A stretch of DNA of 64,000 nucleotides, taken from contig JAVEDP010000017.1 in NCBI GenBank assembly GCA_030841085.1, forward strand, positions 62,001 through 126,000, in the 5' to 3' direction. Shown in pieces: positions 34,613-42,354 of this stretch (position 1 is the stretch's first letter; the number at the start of each line of letters is the position of its first letter). This DNA is from Pyrinomonadaceae bacterium. Its GTDB lineage: Bacteria > Acidobacteriota > Blastocatellia > Pyrinomonadales > Pyrinomonadaceae. A model generated the notes under the pieces. It was given only the letters and a program-made list of their open reading frames with translations, ran no database searches and had not been told where the DNA came from. The position numbers and the translations under genes are program-made.

Positions 34613-36142
34613 TCAACCCCGAATCGGCTGTTTGCCCTTTCTTGAATATGTTTCCGCGAGATTATGGCGGGCCATTTCATTTGGTGGGTCTGCGGATAAC
34701 ACCCACTCAAAGCACTCAATTGCTTTATCGTATAAGCCGTGTTTGCCGAAAACCACGCCCACTGAGTTATGTGTATCTACCGGATTCGGAGAGATATGGA
34801 AAGCGGTCTGAAAAAAGTTAAACGCTTGCGCTTCAAGCGCCTTTTTTATTCCAAGATCTTCCAATACGGATTTTTTCAATAAAGCTTCGGCTTGCGAGAG
34901 GAATGCCATCACTAAATACTGAGCAAAGTCTGTTCGAGGAAACTTTTCAAGATAGCCAGCGAGATCAATGACCTCATCTAGCTTCTCCTTTTTCATTAGC
35001 AACCTGACATCGATATGATCACCCGAGTCAGTAGGAATAATTACAGGTTCTCCAAGAAACGCCGGTTCTTGCATAGAGCGAAAATCTTCGACTTCTTCAA
35101 ATTGCAGCTGCGGTAACTTCTCCACTTCTTCCTTGGAAAGATTCTCGGTGCCTACCATGAATTTATCCATGGCCTTTTTGCTCATGGGCTCAAGATGATT
35201 GCGCACGAAAATCTTGGGCAGTCTAAGTCGGTTCTCGATGCTTGTCGTCGCCTCTCTCTTTAACTTGTTCAACTCTTCCTCTGTAAAAATCGGTTGTTGA
35301 TGGTTGGACTTAATTAGATTGTTAAGAACATCGAAATTAGCTTGCAAATGGAATTTTTCAATTTTATCGGTATCAGCTTCTTTAAGCTTGTATTCTTCTA
35401 TCTTGCCCTTCATTTCTGCTAAATAACCGACAACCCGAACTTCCGCTCTGATGTTCGAAGGGTAGATTATTTTGCCATTTAATACCTGATACCATCCTTG
35501 AGGAAGCTTTAAATCAAGCTGATATTCACCTAAGCTTTGTGGTATTCCCCCATTGCGCCAGTGACTAACTATTAAATCTGAAACCCAACCAATAATGTTG
35601 TTGTCTTCCTCCCAGAAACAAACGGCCAGATATCCGTCGGCTACTTCACTACTTATGTGCATCTTTTCAACGACAAGCAGCAAATATACGAAGTACTGAA
35701 ACGTATCTTTGATTTCAGCTTTTAATCTAGTCTCGTCCAACCCTTCCAAAACAAGGGCTTTCATCCCTAATTCTTTTGCGCGCTTTGTTCCTCCTGCTTG
35801 GTAGCCGTGAACACTGACAATGATTCCGTATTGAGGCGGGATGCCGACATCTTCCAGCAAATCCCTGAATTCCCCTATTTGACCTATCGTTATGGGCTTA
35901 CCATAATTCTTACATTGAATAGCGACTCTGACAGAATATCCGGCTACCTCCCCGGTTAATAGAACATCAATTTCGCGCTTCCTAGACTGGTCGCCGCTTT
36001 TAGGTGGGAGGAAAACATTTGTTTCAATTTTCACACCTTCGGTCTTGTGAAGCATTGCGACAATTTGTTCTAGAATTATTCCCTTATCATTTCGGGTTCT
36101 ATCTTTCTTAGAGTTTGAACTGCTGCTAGACTTTCGATTCAT
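34613..36142 (-). CDS. Mrr-like restriction endonuclease domain fused to TPR region
   Basis: 509 residues. Residues about 20-130 form a restriction-endonuclease-like domain: KGIILEQIVAMLHKTEG, then REIDVLL (Glu and Asp), then VAIQCKNYGKPITIGQIGEF with the QxK pair, then YGIIVSVHGYQAGGTKRAKE. The middle is unassigned, with long charged segments. The last 100 residues are TPR-like (ALEAQAFNFFQTAFHISPNP, GVVFGKHGLYDKAIECFEWV). It could be a solitary defence nuclease regulated by partners through the TPR. It converges on the TIR operon and diverges from the SatD-like gene. Base use is AT-rich like its neighbours. Confidence 0.72.
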   Translation of the reverse strand: MNRKSSSSSNSKKDRTRNDKGIILEQIVAMLHKTEGVKIETNVFLPPKSGDQSRKREIDVLLTGEVAGYSVRVAIQCKNYGKPITIGQIGEFRDLLEDVGIPPQYGIIVSVHGYQAGGTKRAKELGMKALVLEGLDETRLKAEIKDTFQYFVYLLLVVEKMHISSEVADGYLAVCFWEEDNNIIGWVSDLIVSHWRNGGIPQSLGEYQLDLKLPQGWYQVLNGKIIYPSNIRAEVRVVGYLAEMKGKIEEYKLKEADTDKIEKFHLQANFDVLNNLIKSNHQQPIFTEEELNKLKREATTSIENRLRLPKIFVRNHLEPMSKKAMDKFMVGTENLSKEEVEKLPQLQFEEVEDFRSMQEPAFLGEPVIIPTDSGDHIDVRLLMKKEKLDEVIDLAGYLEKFPRTDFAQYLVMAFLSQAEALLKKSVLEDLGIKKALEAQAFNFFQTAFHISPNPVDTHNSVGVVFGKHGLYDKAIECFEWVLSADPPNEMARHNLAETYSRKGKQPIRG

Positions 36143-36290
36143 GATGTTAGAGACCTCTTTTTACCGACGCAAGCATCCGATCTACACCCTTTGAAATGTG
36201 AAAGAAGATCGCATCGTAGAAGGCTAGAAAGTCTTCGCAACGCGCTGGATGCATCACACAACGAACAAAATAGTCAAAGACTTGGAAACC

Positions 36291-36321
36291 TTGATTGCAC
36301 CCAAAATAGGGTGTATATAAT
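36291..36321 (+). promoter_or_regulatory. Candidate promoter of the SatD-like gene
   Basis: A perfect -10 TATAAT at 36316 has upstream TTGATT (36291, 19-nt spacing) or TTGCAC (36295, 15-nt spacing) as possible -35. The -10 lies between two matching palindromes, so a protein bound to them would cover the promoter. Transcription would begin near 36328, giving a very short leader before the ATG at 36351. Confidence 0.5.
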
Positions 36322-36342
36322 AATGCACCTTATTCTGGGTGC
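36297..36342. promoter_or_regulatory. Paired 18-bp operator-like palindromes before the SatD-like gene
   Basis: Site 1 (36297-36314) GCACCCAAAATAGGGTGT and site 2 (36325-36342) GCACCTTATTCTGGGTGC fit RCACCCN6GGGTGY (one change in site 2). Their starts are exactly 28 bp apart, with a 10-bp spacer that holds the -10 box. The same pair with the same spacing recurs at 37016-37061. Confidence 0.75.
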
Positions 36343-36350
36343 AAGAAAAA

Positions 36351-37028
36351 ATGAGAAAATCTAAGAAACTTGTTTCTGTTATCACTGCTGACATTATTCA
36401 TTCGAGAAGTTATAGCCCAAGTTTACGACGCCGCGTTAATACAGTTATCAGACGTTCATTCACCGATGTCGCGCGAAAATATCCCAAAGCCGTACGTACA
36501 CGCCTAGCGTTCCGAATCACTGCTGGAGACGAGTTCCAGTGTGTTTTCTTTAACGTTCCTGACATCTTCGATCTGCTAACATATTTAAGAGCTTCAACTG
36601 CAACTAGCGGCGTTGAACCTCTAATTCGTTTCCGAGCATCGATCGGGATTGGCGGCATAACCGTAAGTTCAAAATCCAACTCTTACGAGGAAGATGGTGA
36701 AGCTTTTGTTCGTGCGCGCACGGGACTTGATCAATTAAAAAAACAAAGACAGCGACTGACAAAAGTAGTGACGGGGGACGCGGAAGTTGACAAGGTGGCT
36801 GATACAGTCTTGTTGTTCTTAGATCATCTTCAGCTTAACTGGACCGCGGCCCAATGGGAAGCTGTTAAATGGAGCCTCTTGGACCTGAAGCGCGAAGAAA
36901 TCGCAAAGAAAATAGATGTAGCTCATCAAAACGTTACTAAACGCTTATCTGCGGCCGGGTGGAGCCAATTTAGAGAAGGCTCAAAGTTTCTTCGGGAATT
37001 ATTAGAAGGATATGTACACCCTAAATAG
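36351..37028 (+). CDS. SatD-like regulatory protein
   Basis: 225 residues from the ATG at 36351 (a GTG at 36339 lies inside the operator and is less likely). The N-terminal 170 residues (KKLVSVITADIIHSRSYSPS, RITAGDEFQCVF, RFRASIGIGGITVSSKSNSY) have a cyclase-like alpha/beta pattern seen in SatD-family proteins. The C-terminus (EIAKKIDVAHQNVTKRLSAAGW) is a helix-turn-helix. SatD-like genes are commonly paired with DUF3307 genes, as here. No ribosome site is visible and the leader would be short. The gene is bracketed by identical operator pairs, which suggests autoregulation and control of the next gene. Role is unknown. Confidence 0.7.
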   Translation: MRKSKKLVSVITADIIHSRSYSPSLRRRVNTVIRRSFTDVARKYPKAVRTRLAFRITAGDEFQCVFFNVPDIFDLLTYLRASTATSGVEPLIRFRASIGIGGITVSSKSNSYEEDGEAFVRARTGLDQLKKQRQRLTKVVTGDAEVDKVADTVLLFLDHLQLNWTAAQWEAVKWSLLDLKREEIAKKIDVAHQNVTKRLSAAGWSQFREGSKFLRELLEGYVHPK

Positions 37029-37061
37029 GGTGCAAATTGCTTAGCACCCTATTTTGGGTGC
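37016..37061. promoter_or_regulatory. Second pair of 18-bp palindromes, before the DUF3307 gene
   Basis: Site 3 (37016-37033) ACACCCTAAATAGGGTGC overlaps the stop codon of the SatD-like gene. Site 4 (37044-37061) is GCACCCTATTTTGGGTGC. Start-to-start spacing is again exactly 28 bp with a 10-bp spacer. Site 4 followed by a T-run (37070-37075) could also act as a weak terminator. Confidence 0.75.
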
Positions 37062-37078
37062 AATCGAGTTTTTTTGCT

Positions 37079-37810
37079 ATGCTACTGTTTCTCAAACTCT
37101 ACCTCGCCCATCTGATCGCGGACTTTTTATTACAACCGAATTGGATCGCGAGAAATAAGAAAAAGATCCCGAGTCTTGCTCTGCACTCATTAGTCCATTT
37201 TGTCGTAACACTTGCATTAGTCAATTTTGACCTAACAAAAAGATTGCTTCTCGGTTTAATTTTATTGGCAATTCTCCACGCGATCTCTGATTACCTCAAA
37301 GCTAAGTTCACCGGGGATAATTGGTTGGCTTTCACGTTAGATCAGCTCGTTCATTTAATTCTGATAATTGTCGCCTCCATTTGGCTAAGTGCGAAAGCAG
37401 GTGAGAATGCTAAAACAATTATCGGCATTCTCCAAAACTCAACCAAGCTATATTTATATCTATGCGTATACGTGGCAACCACTTTCGGGGGTGGTTACTT
37501 TGTGCAAAAAATCAGTCAGTATTTTATGCGAGAAATCGATGAGACGTTGGCGGCGGCAAAGCCAGGTCTACCAAAGGCCGGCAAATATATTGGTTGGTTG
37601 GAACGTTCTCTCGTCTTAACGTTTATTCTAGCCGGTTACCCGGATGGCATTGGTCTTTTGTTGGCCGCTAAGGCGTTGGTGCGTTATCCAGAGATTAAGG
37701 ATGACAAAGGGCATTTTGCAGAATATTTCCTCGTTGGAACGTTGACAAGTGTAACTCTGGCTTTGATAGCTGGTTTTGTGCTCTTGAAGTTCCGTATGTA
37801 CATTCACTAA
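37079..37810 (+). CDS. DUF3307 multi-pass membrane protein
   Basis: 243 residues from the ATG at 37079, giving the family start FLKLYLAHLIADFLLQPNWIARNKK. About seven hydrophobic segments follow (for example LILLAILHAISDYLK, LDQLVHLILIIVASIW, YLCVYVATTFGGGYFV). The longer frame from 37037 runs through the operator. DUF3307 proteins have no assigned activity and are often encoded next to SatD-like genes, as here. AT-rich codons match the island. Confidence 0.8.
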   Translation: MLLFLKLYLAHLIADFLLQPNWIARNKKKIPSLALHSLVHFVVTLALVNFDLTKRLLLGLILLAILHAISDYLKAKFTGDNWLAFTLDQLVHLILIIVASIWLSAKAGENAKTIIGILQNSTKLYLYLCVYVATTFGGGYFVQKISQYFMREIDETLAAAKPGLPKAGKYIGWLERSLVLTFILAGYPDGIGLLLAAKALVRYPEIKDDKGHFAEYFLVGTLTSVTLALIAGFVLLKFRMYIH

Positions 37811-37842
37811 TTGGTGTTCGACCCCGCGAGGAATACTTGTCT

Positions 37843-37935
37843 TCATGAATCGTAAATGGTAAATCGTAAATCGTGAATAGTGGCGGGTATCAGGTGTCAA
37901 GTGGCGGGTATCGGGTGACGGGTGTCGGCGGAACC
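37843..37935. repeat. Heptamer arrays, units ATCGTAA and GGGTGTC
   Basis: ATGAATCGTAAATGGTAAATCGTAAATCGTGAA (7-nt units) is followed by GGCGGGTATCAGGTGTCAAGTGGCGGGTATCGGGTGACGGGTGTCGG, a second array with a different unit but the same period. It marks the right edge of the AT-rich island. Matching arrays lie at 38550-38676. Confidence 0.8.
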
Positions 37936-37986
37936 ATTTCTGTCTTTGGCCTGTGGCTAGAGCGTTGGCCAAGCTTCGACGGATGG

Positions 37987-38547
37987 CTACCTTCTCGGCT
38001 CATACCGCAGCGCCACCGCACCCGAGCCGAACTCCAGCCGGCTCACAAGCTTCAAGTCGATATGCTGCGATAGCCCCGCGAACAAGGTTGGCCCATGGCC
38101 CGCTAGTCTGGGGTGCACTACGAACTCGTACTCATCGATCAATCCCAGCTCCGCCAACGCGAGGGGGAGCGTCACGCCTCCCGTGAGCAGCCCTTTACCC
38201 GACTCCTGCTTGAGCTGCTGAACGGCCTTCGCCAGATCTCCGCGCACGAGCTCCGCGTTCCAATCGACGTGGTCCAGGGTGCGCGACACGACGTACTTCT
38301 TTGCCGCGTCAATCGTCCGGGCGAAAGGTTCCATCCAAGTTTCCATCGAGGCAGGCCTCGCTCCCGCCGGCGCCGGCGGCCGAAACGCTGCCTCCATCAT
38401 TTCGTAAGTCACCCGGCCAACAAGTAGAGCATCGGCCTGTTCGAGGTTTTCCACCGCGTGACGATGTAATTCTTCGTCCGCGGGCATTGCACGATGATCG
38501 CAGCACCCGTCCAGTGTAACGTTGATGGAATATCGAAGGGGTCGCAT
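37987..38547 (-). CDS. Dihydrofolate-reductase-like (RibD C-terminal) oxidoreductase
   Basis: 186 residues of the RibD_C/DHFR-fold family: MRPLRYSINVTLDGCCDHRA at the N-terminus, ADALLVGRVTYEMM near residue 40, KYVVSRTL near 85 and the nucleotide-site GKGLLTGGVTLPLALAELGLIDEY. Such proteins reduce pteridine- or flavin-precursor-like substrates with NADPH; the true substrate of stand-alone members is mostly unknown. It ends 52 nt from a heptamer array and starts 3 nt from another. Confidence 0.87.
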   Translation of the reverse strand: MRPLRYSINVTLDGCCDHRAMPADEELHRHAVENLEQADALLVGRVTYEMMEAAFRPPAPAGARPASMETWMEPFARTIDAAKKYVVSRTLDHVDWNAELVRGDLAKAVQQLKQESGKGLLTGGVTLPLALAELGLIDEYEFVVHPRLAGHGPTLFAGLSQHIDLKLVSRLEFGSGAVALRYEPRR

Positions 38548-38549
38548 TT

Positions 38550-38676
38550 AATCGTGAATCGTAAATCGTAAATCGTAAATAGGAAAGCTGATGAATCGTA
38601 AATGGTAAATCGTGAATGGAAATACCGTTGGCGGGTGCCAGGTGTCGGGTGTCGGGTGTCGGGTGTCGGGTGGGGG
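38550..38676. repeat. Heptamer arrays between two minus-strand genes
   Basis: ATCGTGAATCGTAAATCGTAAATCGTAAAT, then ATCGTAAATGGTAAATCGTGAATGG, then GGTGCCAGGTGTCGGGTGTCGGGTGTCGGGTGTCGGGTGGGG. All units are 7 nt. The same two unit types appear in the same order at 37843-37935, so the DHFR-like gene is bracketed by a direct duplication of the double array. Confidence 0.85.
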
Positions 38677-38680
38677 GAAA

Positions 38681-39121
38681 TCAGAAGAGTTCCTCGGCCA
38701 GCGCGACGATGATGCCCGCAGGGCCTCGCATGTAGCAGAGTCTGTACTTGTCCTCGTATTGGGCTACCTCGCCGACGAGTTCGGCGCCAATGGCGCGCAG
38801 GCGAGCGACAGTGTCGTCGACGCTTTCGACTGTAAACATGACGCTCCGGAGGCCCAGCGTGTTCGGCGGTGCGATCGCCGGTTCGATTTCGACCAGTTTT
38901 GGATTGCGAAACTTCGTCAGCTCAAGCCGCCCGTGCCCATCCGGGGTCCGCATCATAACGATGTCGACTTGGACATTTTCGAGCCGGTTGATGCGGTCTA
39001 CCCACGGGCCCTCGATCGACGCCTCGCCTTCGCGCGTCATGCCGAGCACGGTGAAAAAAGCGATAGCGGCTGCAAGGTCGTCGACGACGACGCTGACGTG
39101 GTCCAATCTCTTGATCGTCAT
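38681..39121 (-). CDS. VOC family protein
   Basis: 146 residues, two VOC modules: IKRLDHVSVVVDDLAAAIAF ... and GLRSVMFTVESVDDTVARLR ... CYMRGPAGIIVALAEEL, with His8 and a C-terminal Glu as likely metal ligands. It resembles glyoxalase I-like or methylmalonyl-CoA-epimerase-like proteins; the substrate is not evident. Its stop is 5 nt from the GGTGTCG array on the minus-strand 3' side. Confidence 0.87.
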   Translation of the reverse strand: MTIKRLDHVSVVVDDLAAAIAFFTVLGMTREGEASIEGPWVDRINRLENVQVDIVMMRTPDGHGRLELTKFRNPKLVEIEPAIAPPNTLGLRSVMFTVESVDDTVARLRAIGAELVGEVAQYEDKYRLCYMRGPAGIIVALAEELF

Positions 39122-39137
39122 GTCCTTAGTATAACAG

Positions 39138-39523
39138 CGAGTGATACTGAGTACTGAGTGCTGAGTGCTGAGTGGTAAATGGATGGCATTCAGACAAACG
39201 AATTCGACACTCGTAGCCGAATAGACTGGAAGTGCAACAGCTCCTTGTTAGTCACTTCGCCCCAGCGGGGCGTGATGTTTATAGGCTGATGCTCCTTTTT
39301 TTGTCCTTAGCTCCACAGGAGCGCAACCGCTTTGCCGGCTAATCTCTCACTGTTGTTGGGTTTCGTTCCGCCGGAGCGAGAGTCTTTTGGAGTGCGACTA
39401 GCTATAAACATCTCGCTCCGCTGGAGCGAAAGGCAATTTCACTGTTGCACTTAGAAGTTGAATCCGCTATTTACCATTCACTATTTACTGCTTCAAAAAC
39501 GTCGGTTTTCACCGGAGGGATAA
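39138..39523. repeat. Composite palindromic element, family C copy 2, with ACTGAGT and GTAAATG heptamers
   Basis: TACTGAGTACTGAGTGCTGAGTGCTGAG at about 39148-39175 precedes the element. The core 39226-39463 begins TGGAAGTGCAAC, contains CTTCGCCCCAGCGGGGCGTGATGTTTATAG and the inverse GCTATAAACATCTCGCTCCG, and ends GTTGCACTTAGAAGTTGAA. CTATTTACCATTCACTATTTA closes it on the right. It fills most of the 402-bp gap before the TMEM175-like gene. Confidence 0.8.
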
Positions 39524-40108
39524 ATGGGAAAGGGACGGTTGGAAGCATTCAGCGACGGCGTGATGGCGATCATCATCACGATCATGGTGCTGGAGATTAA
39601 GGTACCGCACGGCGACGCACTAAACGATTTGCGTCCAGTCCTCCCGGTCCTTCTCAGCTACATCCTGAGTTTTGTTTACGTAGGCATCTACTGGAACAAC
39701 CACCATCACATGTTGCATGCCACCACAACGGTGACGGGTGCGATGCTGTGGGCGAACCTGCACTTGTTGTTCTGGCTATCGTTGTTTCCATTTGCCACCG
39801 GCTGGATGGGAGAGAATCATTTCACCGCACTACCAACCGCACTCTACGGCGCAGTCTTGCTAATGGCCGCAATCGCGTATTACTTGCTTGAGCGAACAAT
39901 CATCCGCGCGCAAGGGACGGAGTCGATCCTGCAGAAAGCAGTAGGGCGCGACTGGAAGGGTAAGTTGTCGCCGGTGCTTTATGTAGCGGCAATCCTTGCG
40001 ACGCTGTTATCGCCGGCGATCTCGCAAGTGATGTTCGTAGCGGTGGCGCTCATCTGGCTCATTCCCGACCGTCGAATCGAAAGCGTCCTGCCGCGCAATC
40101 AGACCTGA
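39524..40108 (+). CDS. TMEM175/DUF1211-type membrane protein (potassium-channel family)
   Basis: 194 residues with six hydrophobic segments and the family motif RLEAFSDGVMAIIIT in the first helix. Bacterial TMEM175 proteins are leak-type K+ channels formed by tetramers, in which the first helix lines the pore. The second conserved block (YIWNNHHH-like, here IYWNNHHHMLHA) is also present. A GGAGGG ribosome site stands 7 nt before the ATG. Confidence 0.85.
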   Translation: MGKGRLEAFSDGVMAIIITIMVLEIKVPHGDALNDLRPVLPVLLSYILSFVYVGIYWNNHHHMLHATTTVTGAMLWANLHLLFWLSLFPFATGWMGENHFTALPTALYGAVLLMAAIAYYLLERTIIRAQGTESILQKAVGRDWKGKLSPVLYVAAILATLLSPAISQVMFVAVALIWLIPDRRIESVLPRNQT

Positions 40109-40228
40109 AACGTCCTCTCACGATTTACGATTCACAATTTACGATTACGAGGACAGCAACCTAAAGGTTGGACTCTGAACTACCCGCGCCATGCGAAACT
40201 TCGATTTACGATCCACGATTCACCGGCC
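40109..40228. repeat. Heptamer arrays (CGATTTA) and palindrome family E copy
   Basis: CACGATTTACGATTCACAATTTACGATTACGA follows the TMEM175-like stop within 10 nt, then CAACCTAAAGGTTGGACTCTGAACT (shared with 7386-7410), then TTCGATTTACGATCCACGATTCACC. All arrays are 7-nt. Confidence 0.75.
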
Positions 40229-40231
40229 GGA

Positions 40232-40288
40232 GTGGCATAGACTTTAGTCTGTGTTTGTTGAGATAGCACAGACTGAAGTCTATGCAAC
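40232..40288. repeat. Inverted repeat family A, copy 2
   Basis: GTGGCATAGACTTTAGTCTGTG and the imperfect inverse CACAGACTGAAGTCTATGCAAC. It lies 23 nt after the stop of the ABC permease gene at 40312 (minus strand). Confidence 0.85.
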
Positions 40289-40311
40289 TTCTATTCACGA
40301 TTCACGGTTTT

Positions 40312-41184
40312 TCAGTCGCTGCCGTAGCGGATTTCCATGCGGCGAATGCGATAGCTGGCGATAATCAGAACCAGCGCGGTAACGATGATCAAACTGGGCA
40401 CCGCGATCCATGCCGGTGTCGGTTCGGCGACGACCGCGAATGGACCTTCAGAAACCGGGACCGGCGCCAACGAATGCAGATAATGGATGACGCTGATTTT
40501 TTTCAGCAGCGGCGGCATCAGAAAGTTGAGCCATTCCCAGCCATAAAGCACCAGCGCCGGAATGATCGGGTTGCGGAAAAAGAGTCCGACTACGAGAAAG
40601 AACGCGCCATACCCGATGCAAGCAAGCGCGGTGACGCTAGTGTACGTCAACAACTGGCCCAGGCCTGGACCATCGAAGAAGAAGCGCGTGCTTTCGGAAT
40701 AGAAGTGAGGTAGATAAACCAGCAGCATCGCGATGATCGTCGTTGCCCCAAACAAGGCGACAGACGTGACCAGGCCGGCAAGATATTTCCCGACGACGAC
40801 CACTTGACGACGCACCGGGCTTAAGAAATAAAAATGCAGGCTGCGGTCGATGATGTCGCCGCGAAAGAGATTCATGAAGATCCAGGCGCAACCAAAAAAT
40901 ACAACTGTGCGCAGGATTAGCCCGCCGTAGAAGATGGCGAAAATCATGTTGTACTGGTTGAAATCCCGCCACTCGTTTCCCGGTGGAGTGAACGGGGCGA
41001 GCAGAACCAGCGGCACGATTGGCACCAAAGCCAACAAGTAAAGCAGTATCGACCGGCGTCCGAGAAAATTCTTCTCGACTTCGAGTCTGAAAATGGCGCG
41101 AATCTGACGCCACCAAAGCGACCACGGCAGCGGTTGCTTCTCGATTGTCTTCTGCGGCGCAATGTTCACAGTTGAGCTACTCAT
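40312..41184 (-). CDS. ABC-2 type transporter permease (distal gene of operon)
   Basis: 290 residues with six or seven hydrophobic segments, an N-terminal amphipathic region (WWRQIRAIFRLEVEKNFLGRR) and a broad middle (FFGCAWIFMNLFRGDIIDRS, then LHFYFLSPVRRQVVVVGKYLAG) typical of ABC-2 permeases. It is the last of four genes reading 44236 to 40312: ATPase, permease, ATPase, permease. The arrangement suggests two related exporters or one heteromeric exporter; the substrate is unknown. Confidence 0.85.
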   Translation of the reverse strand: MSSSTVNIAPQKTIEKQPLPWSLWWRQIRAIFRLEVEKNFLGRRSILLYLLALVPIVPLVLLAPFTPPGNEWRDFNQYNMIFAIFYGGLILRTVVFFGCAWIFMNLFRGDIIDRSLHFYFLSPVRRQVVVVGKYLAGLVTSVALFGATTIIAMLLVYLPHFYSESTRFFFDGPGLGQLLTYTSVTALACIGYGAFFLVVGLFFRNPIIPALVLYGWEWLNFLMPPLLKKISVIHYLHSLAPVPVSEGPFAVVAEPTPAWIAVPSLIIVTALVLIIASYRIRRMEIRYGSD

Positions 41185-41216
41185 ATTTTTTGGACTGCTT
41201 AGTTATGTGGCATAGA

Positions 41217-41263
41217 CTTCAGTCTGTGGCTGCATCGTTGCACAGACTAAAGTCTATGCTACT
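41217..41263. repeat. Inverted repeat family A, copy 3
   Basis: GTGGCATAGACTTCAGTCTGTG and CACAGACTAAAGTCTATGCTAC with a 5-10 nt loop. It sits between the second ATPase gene (stop at 41267, 3 nt away) and the last permease gene of the same operon, so it is internal to a probable polycistronic message. Confidence 0.85.
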
Positions 41264-41266
41264 AAC

Positions 41267-42268
41267 TTAACCTTCGGAGCCGATCAGGTATTGGTAAACC
41301 GCGCTCAGGTCATCGTCGACTGGCGCGATCGACTCAATATTAATTTCGCCTTCAGCGACCACTTCGTTCAGCAGCAGATAAAACCGATCGGCGTCGCGCG
41401 TCCTGACAAACAGACCCATGCGATCGTCATGCAGGCGCGCCTCGACGACGTGATCTTTATCAAACACGCGTGCTGCAAGTTTCGAGGGATTGTCGCAGCG
41501 AATCAGAATCTGCATCGGGTGCTCTTGCATCTCGTCGCGCACGCCGTGCACGTCGCCTTCAGCAACCACGTAACCGTTGTTCAGCAAAATCACGCGATCG
41601 GACATCATGTCTACTTCGTGCAGAATGTGGCTCGAGATGATCAAATGCAGCCCGTCCGCGGCGAGCTTGCGAAACAGAGCAATGGTTTCGGCGCGCACCA
41701 TCGGGTCCAGGCCGTTTAGTGGTTCGTCCAGAATCATCACCGCCGGCTGATGCGCGATTGCCTGCGCCAGGCGAATACGCTGCCGCATACCTTTACTGTA
41801 GGCCGCGACTTTCCGATCCGCCGCCTCCATCAAACTCACGCGTTCCAAAGCGATTGTGGTTAACTCGGCGGCCTTTTTCTTTTCATAACCGTGGACCAGC
41901 AGAAACGAGTTGATGAATTCCCTTCCCGTTAGCCCGCGCGGAAATGAATCAAACTGCGTGCAATACCCTAAATATCTAAAAAGTTGTTCCGGCTGATCGG
42001 TAGGAATGCCGAGAATCGTAATGCGCCCGCGCGTTGGTCGCAGCAAGCCGGTCATCAAATTCATGAGCGTGGACTTGCCCGCGCCATTTGGTCCCACCAG
42101 GCTTGTGATGCCCGGCGCAATCTGCAGGTTGACGCGGTTTACCCCAAGTATCTCGCCATAGAACTTTGAGACGTCATCGAACACGATCAATGAATTTCGG
42201 ATTTCGGATTTCGAATTTCGAATTTCGTCTTGGCCAATCGGCCTATGTTTTGAATTCGTCTCAGACAT
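41267..42268 (-). CDS. ABC transporter ATP-binding protein
   Basis: 333 residues: Walker [11 protein letters not shown]-loop YCTQFD, signature [16 protein letters not shown], Walker [10 protein letters not shown] and the H-loop in IISSHILHE. The C-terminal 100 residues form the extra domain seen in ATPases paired with ABC-2 permeases. The first 26 residues (including [13 protein letters not shown]) are encoded by a 7-nt repeat array, so either the N-terminus is a repeat-derived extension or the true start is later, at the TTG/GTG codons near [12 protein letters not shown] (about 42190). Confidence 0.88.
   Translation of the reverse strand: MSETNSKHRPIGQDEIRNSKSEIRNSLIVFDDVSKFYGEILGVNRVNLQIAPGITSLVGPNGAGKSTLMNLMTGLLRPTRGRITILGIPTDQPEQLFRYLGYCTQFDSFPRGLTGREFINSFLLVHGYEKKKAAELTTIALERVSLMEAADRKVAAYSKGMRQRIRLAQAIAHQPAVMILDEPLNGLDPMVRAETIALFRKLAADGLHLIISSHILHEVDMMSDRVILLNNGYVVAEGDVHGVRDEMQEHPMQILIRCDNPSKLAARVFDKDHVVEARLHDDRMGLFVRTRDADRFYLLLNEVVAEGEINIESIAPVDDDLSAVYQYLIGSEG
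42186..42232. repeat. Heptamer array overlapping the 5' end of the ATPase frame, unit GATTTCG
   Basis: ATTTCGGATTTCGGATTTCGAATTTCGAATTTCG, five 7-nt units. The inverse array (ATTCGAATTCCGAAATTCGAAATCCGAAATTC) lies at 42305-42340. The pair flanks the ATG at 42268. Confidence 0.85.
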
Positions 42269-42302
42269 AAGTCTTCAAAAAAGCCGGCGCTTCAACTATT
42301 AC

Positions 42303-42354
42303 AGAAAATTCGAATTCCGAAATTCGAAATCCGAAATTCAACCACCGAAATTCA
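42303..42354. repeat. Heptamer array at the permease stop codon
   Basis: Seven-nt units TTCGAAA/CCGAAAT. On the minus strand the TGA stop of the permease gene (42352-42354) is the first triplet of the array (TGAATTTCGG), so the array begins at the stop codon. Confidence 0.85.

Noticed and set aside
37044-37075. Strong intrinsic terminator after the SatD-like gene
   Set aside because: The stem is there but the T-run begins several bases after it, and the same stem recurs with fixed spacing before the gene, so an operator is the better reading.
40282-40713. 143-codon plus-strand frame
   Set aside because: Opposite-strand shadow of the ABC permease and the repeat before it.
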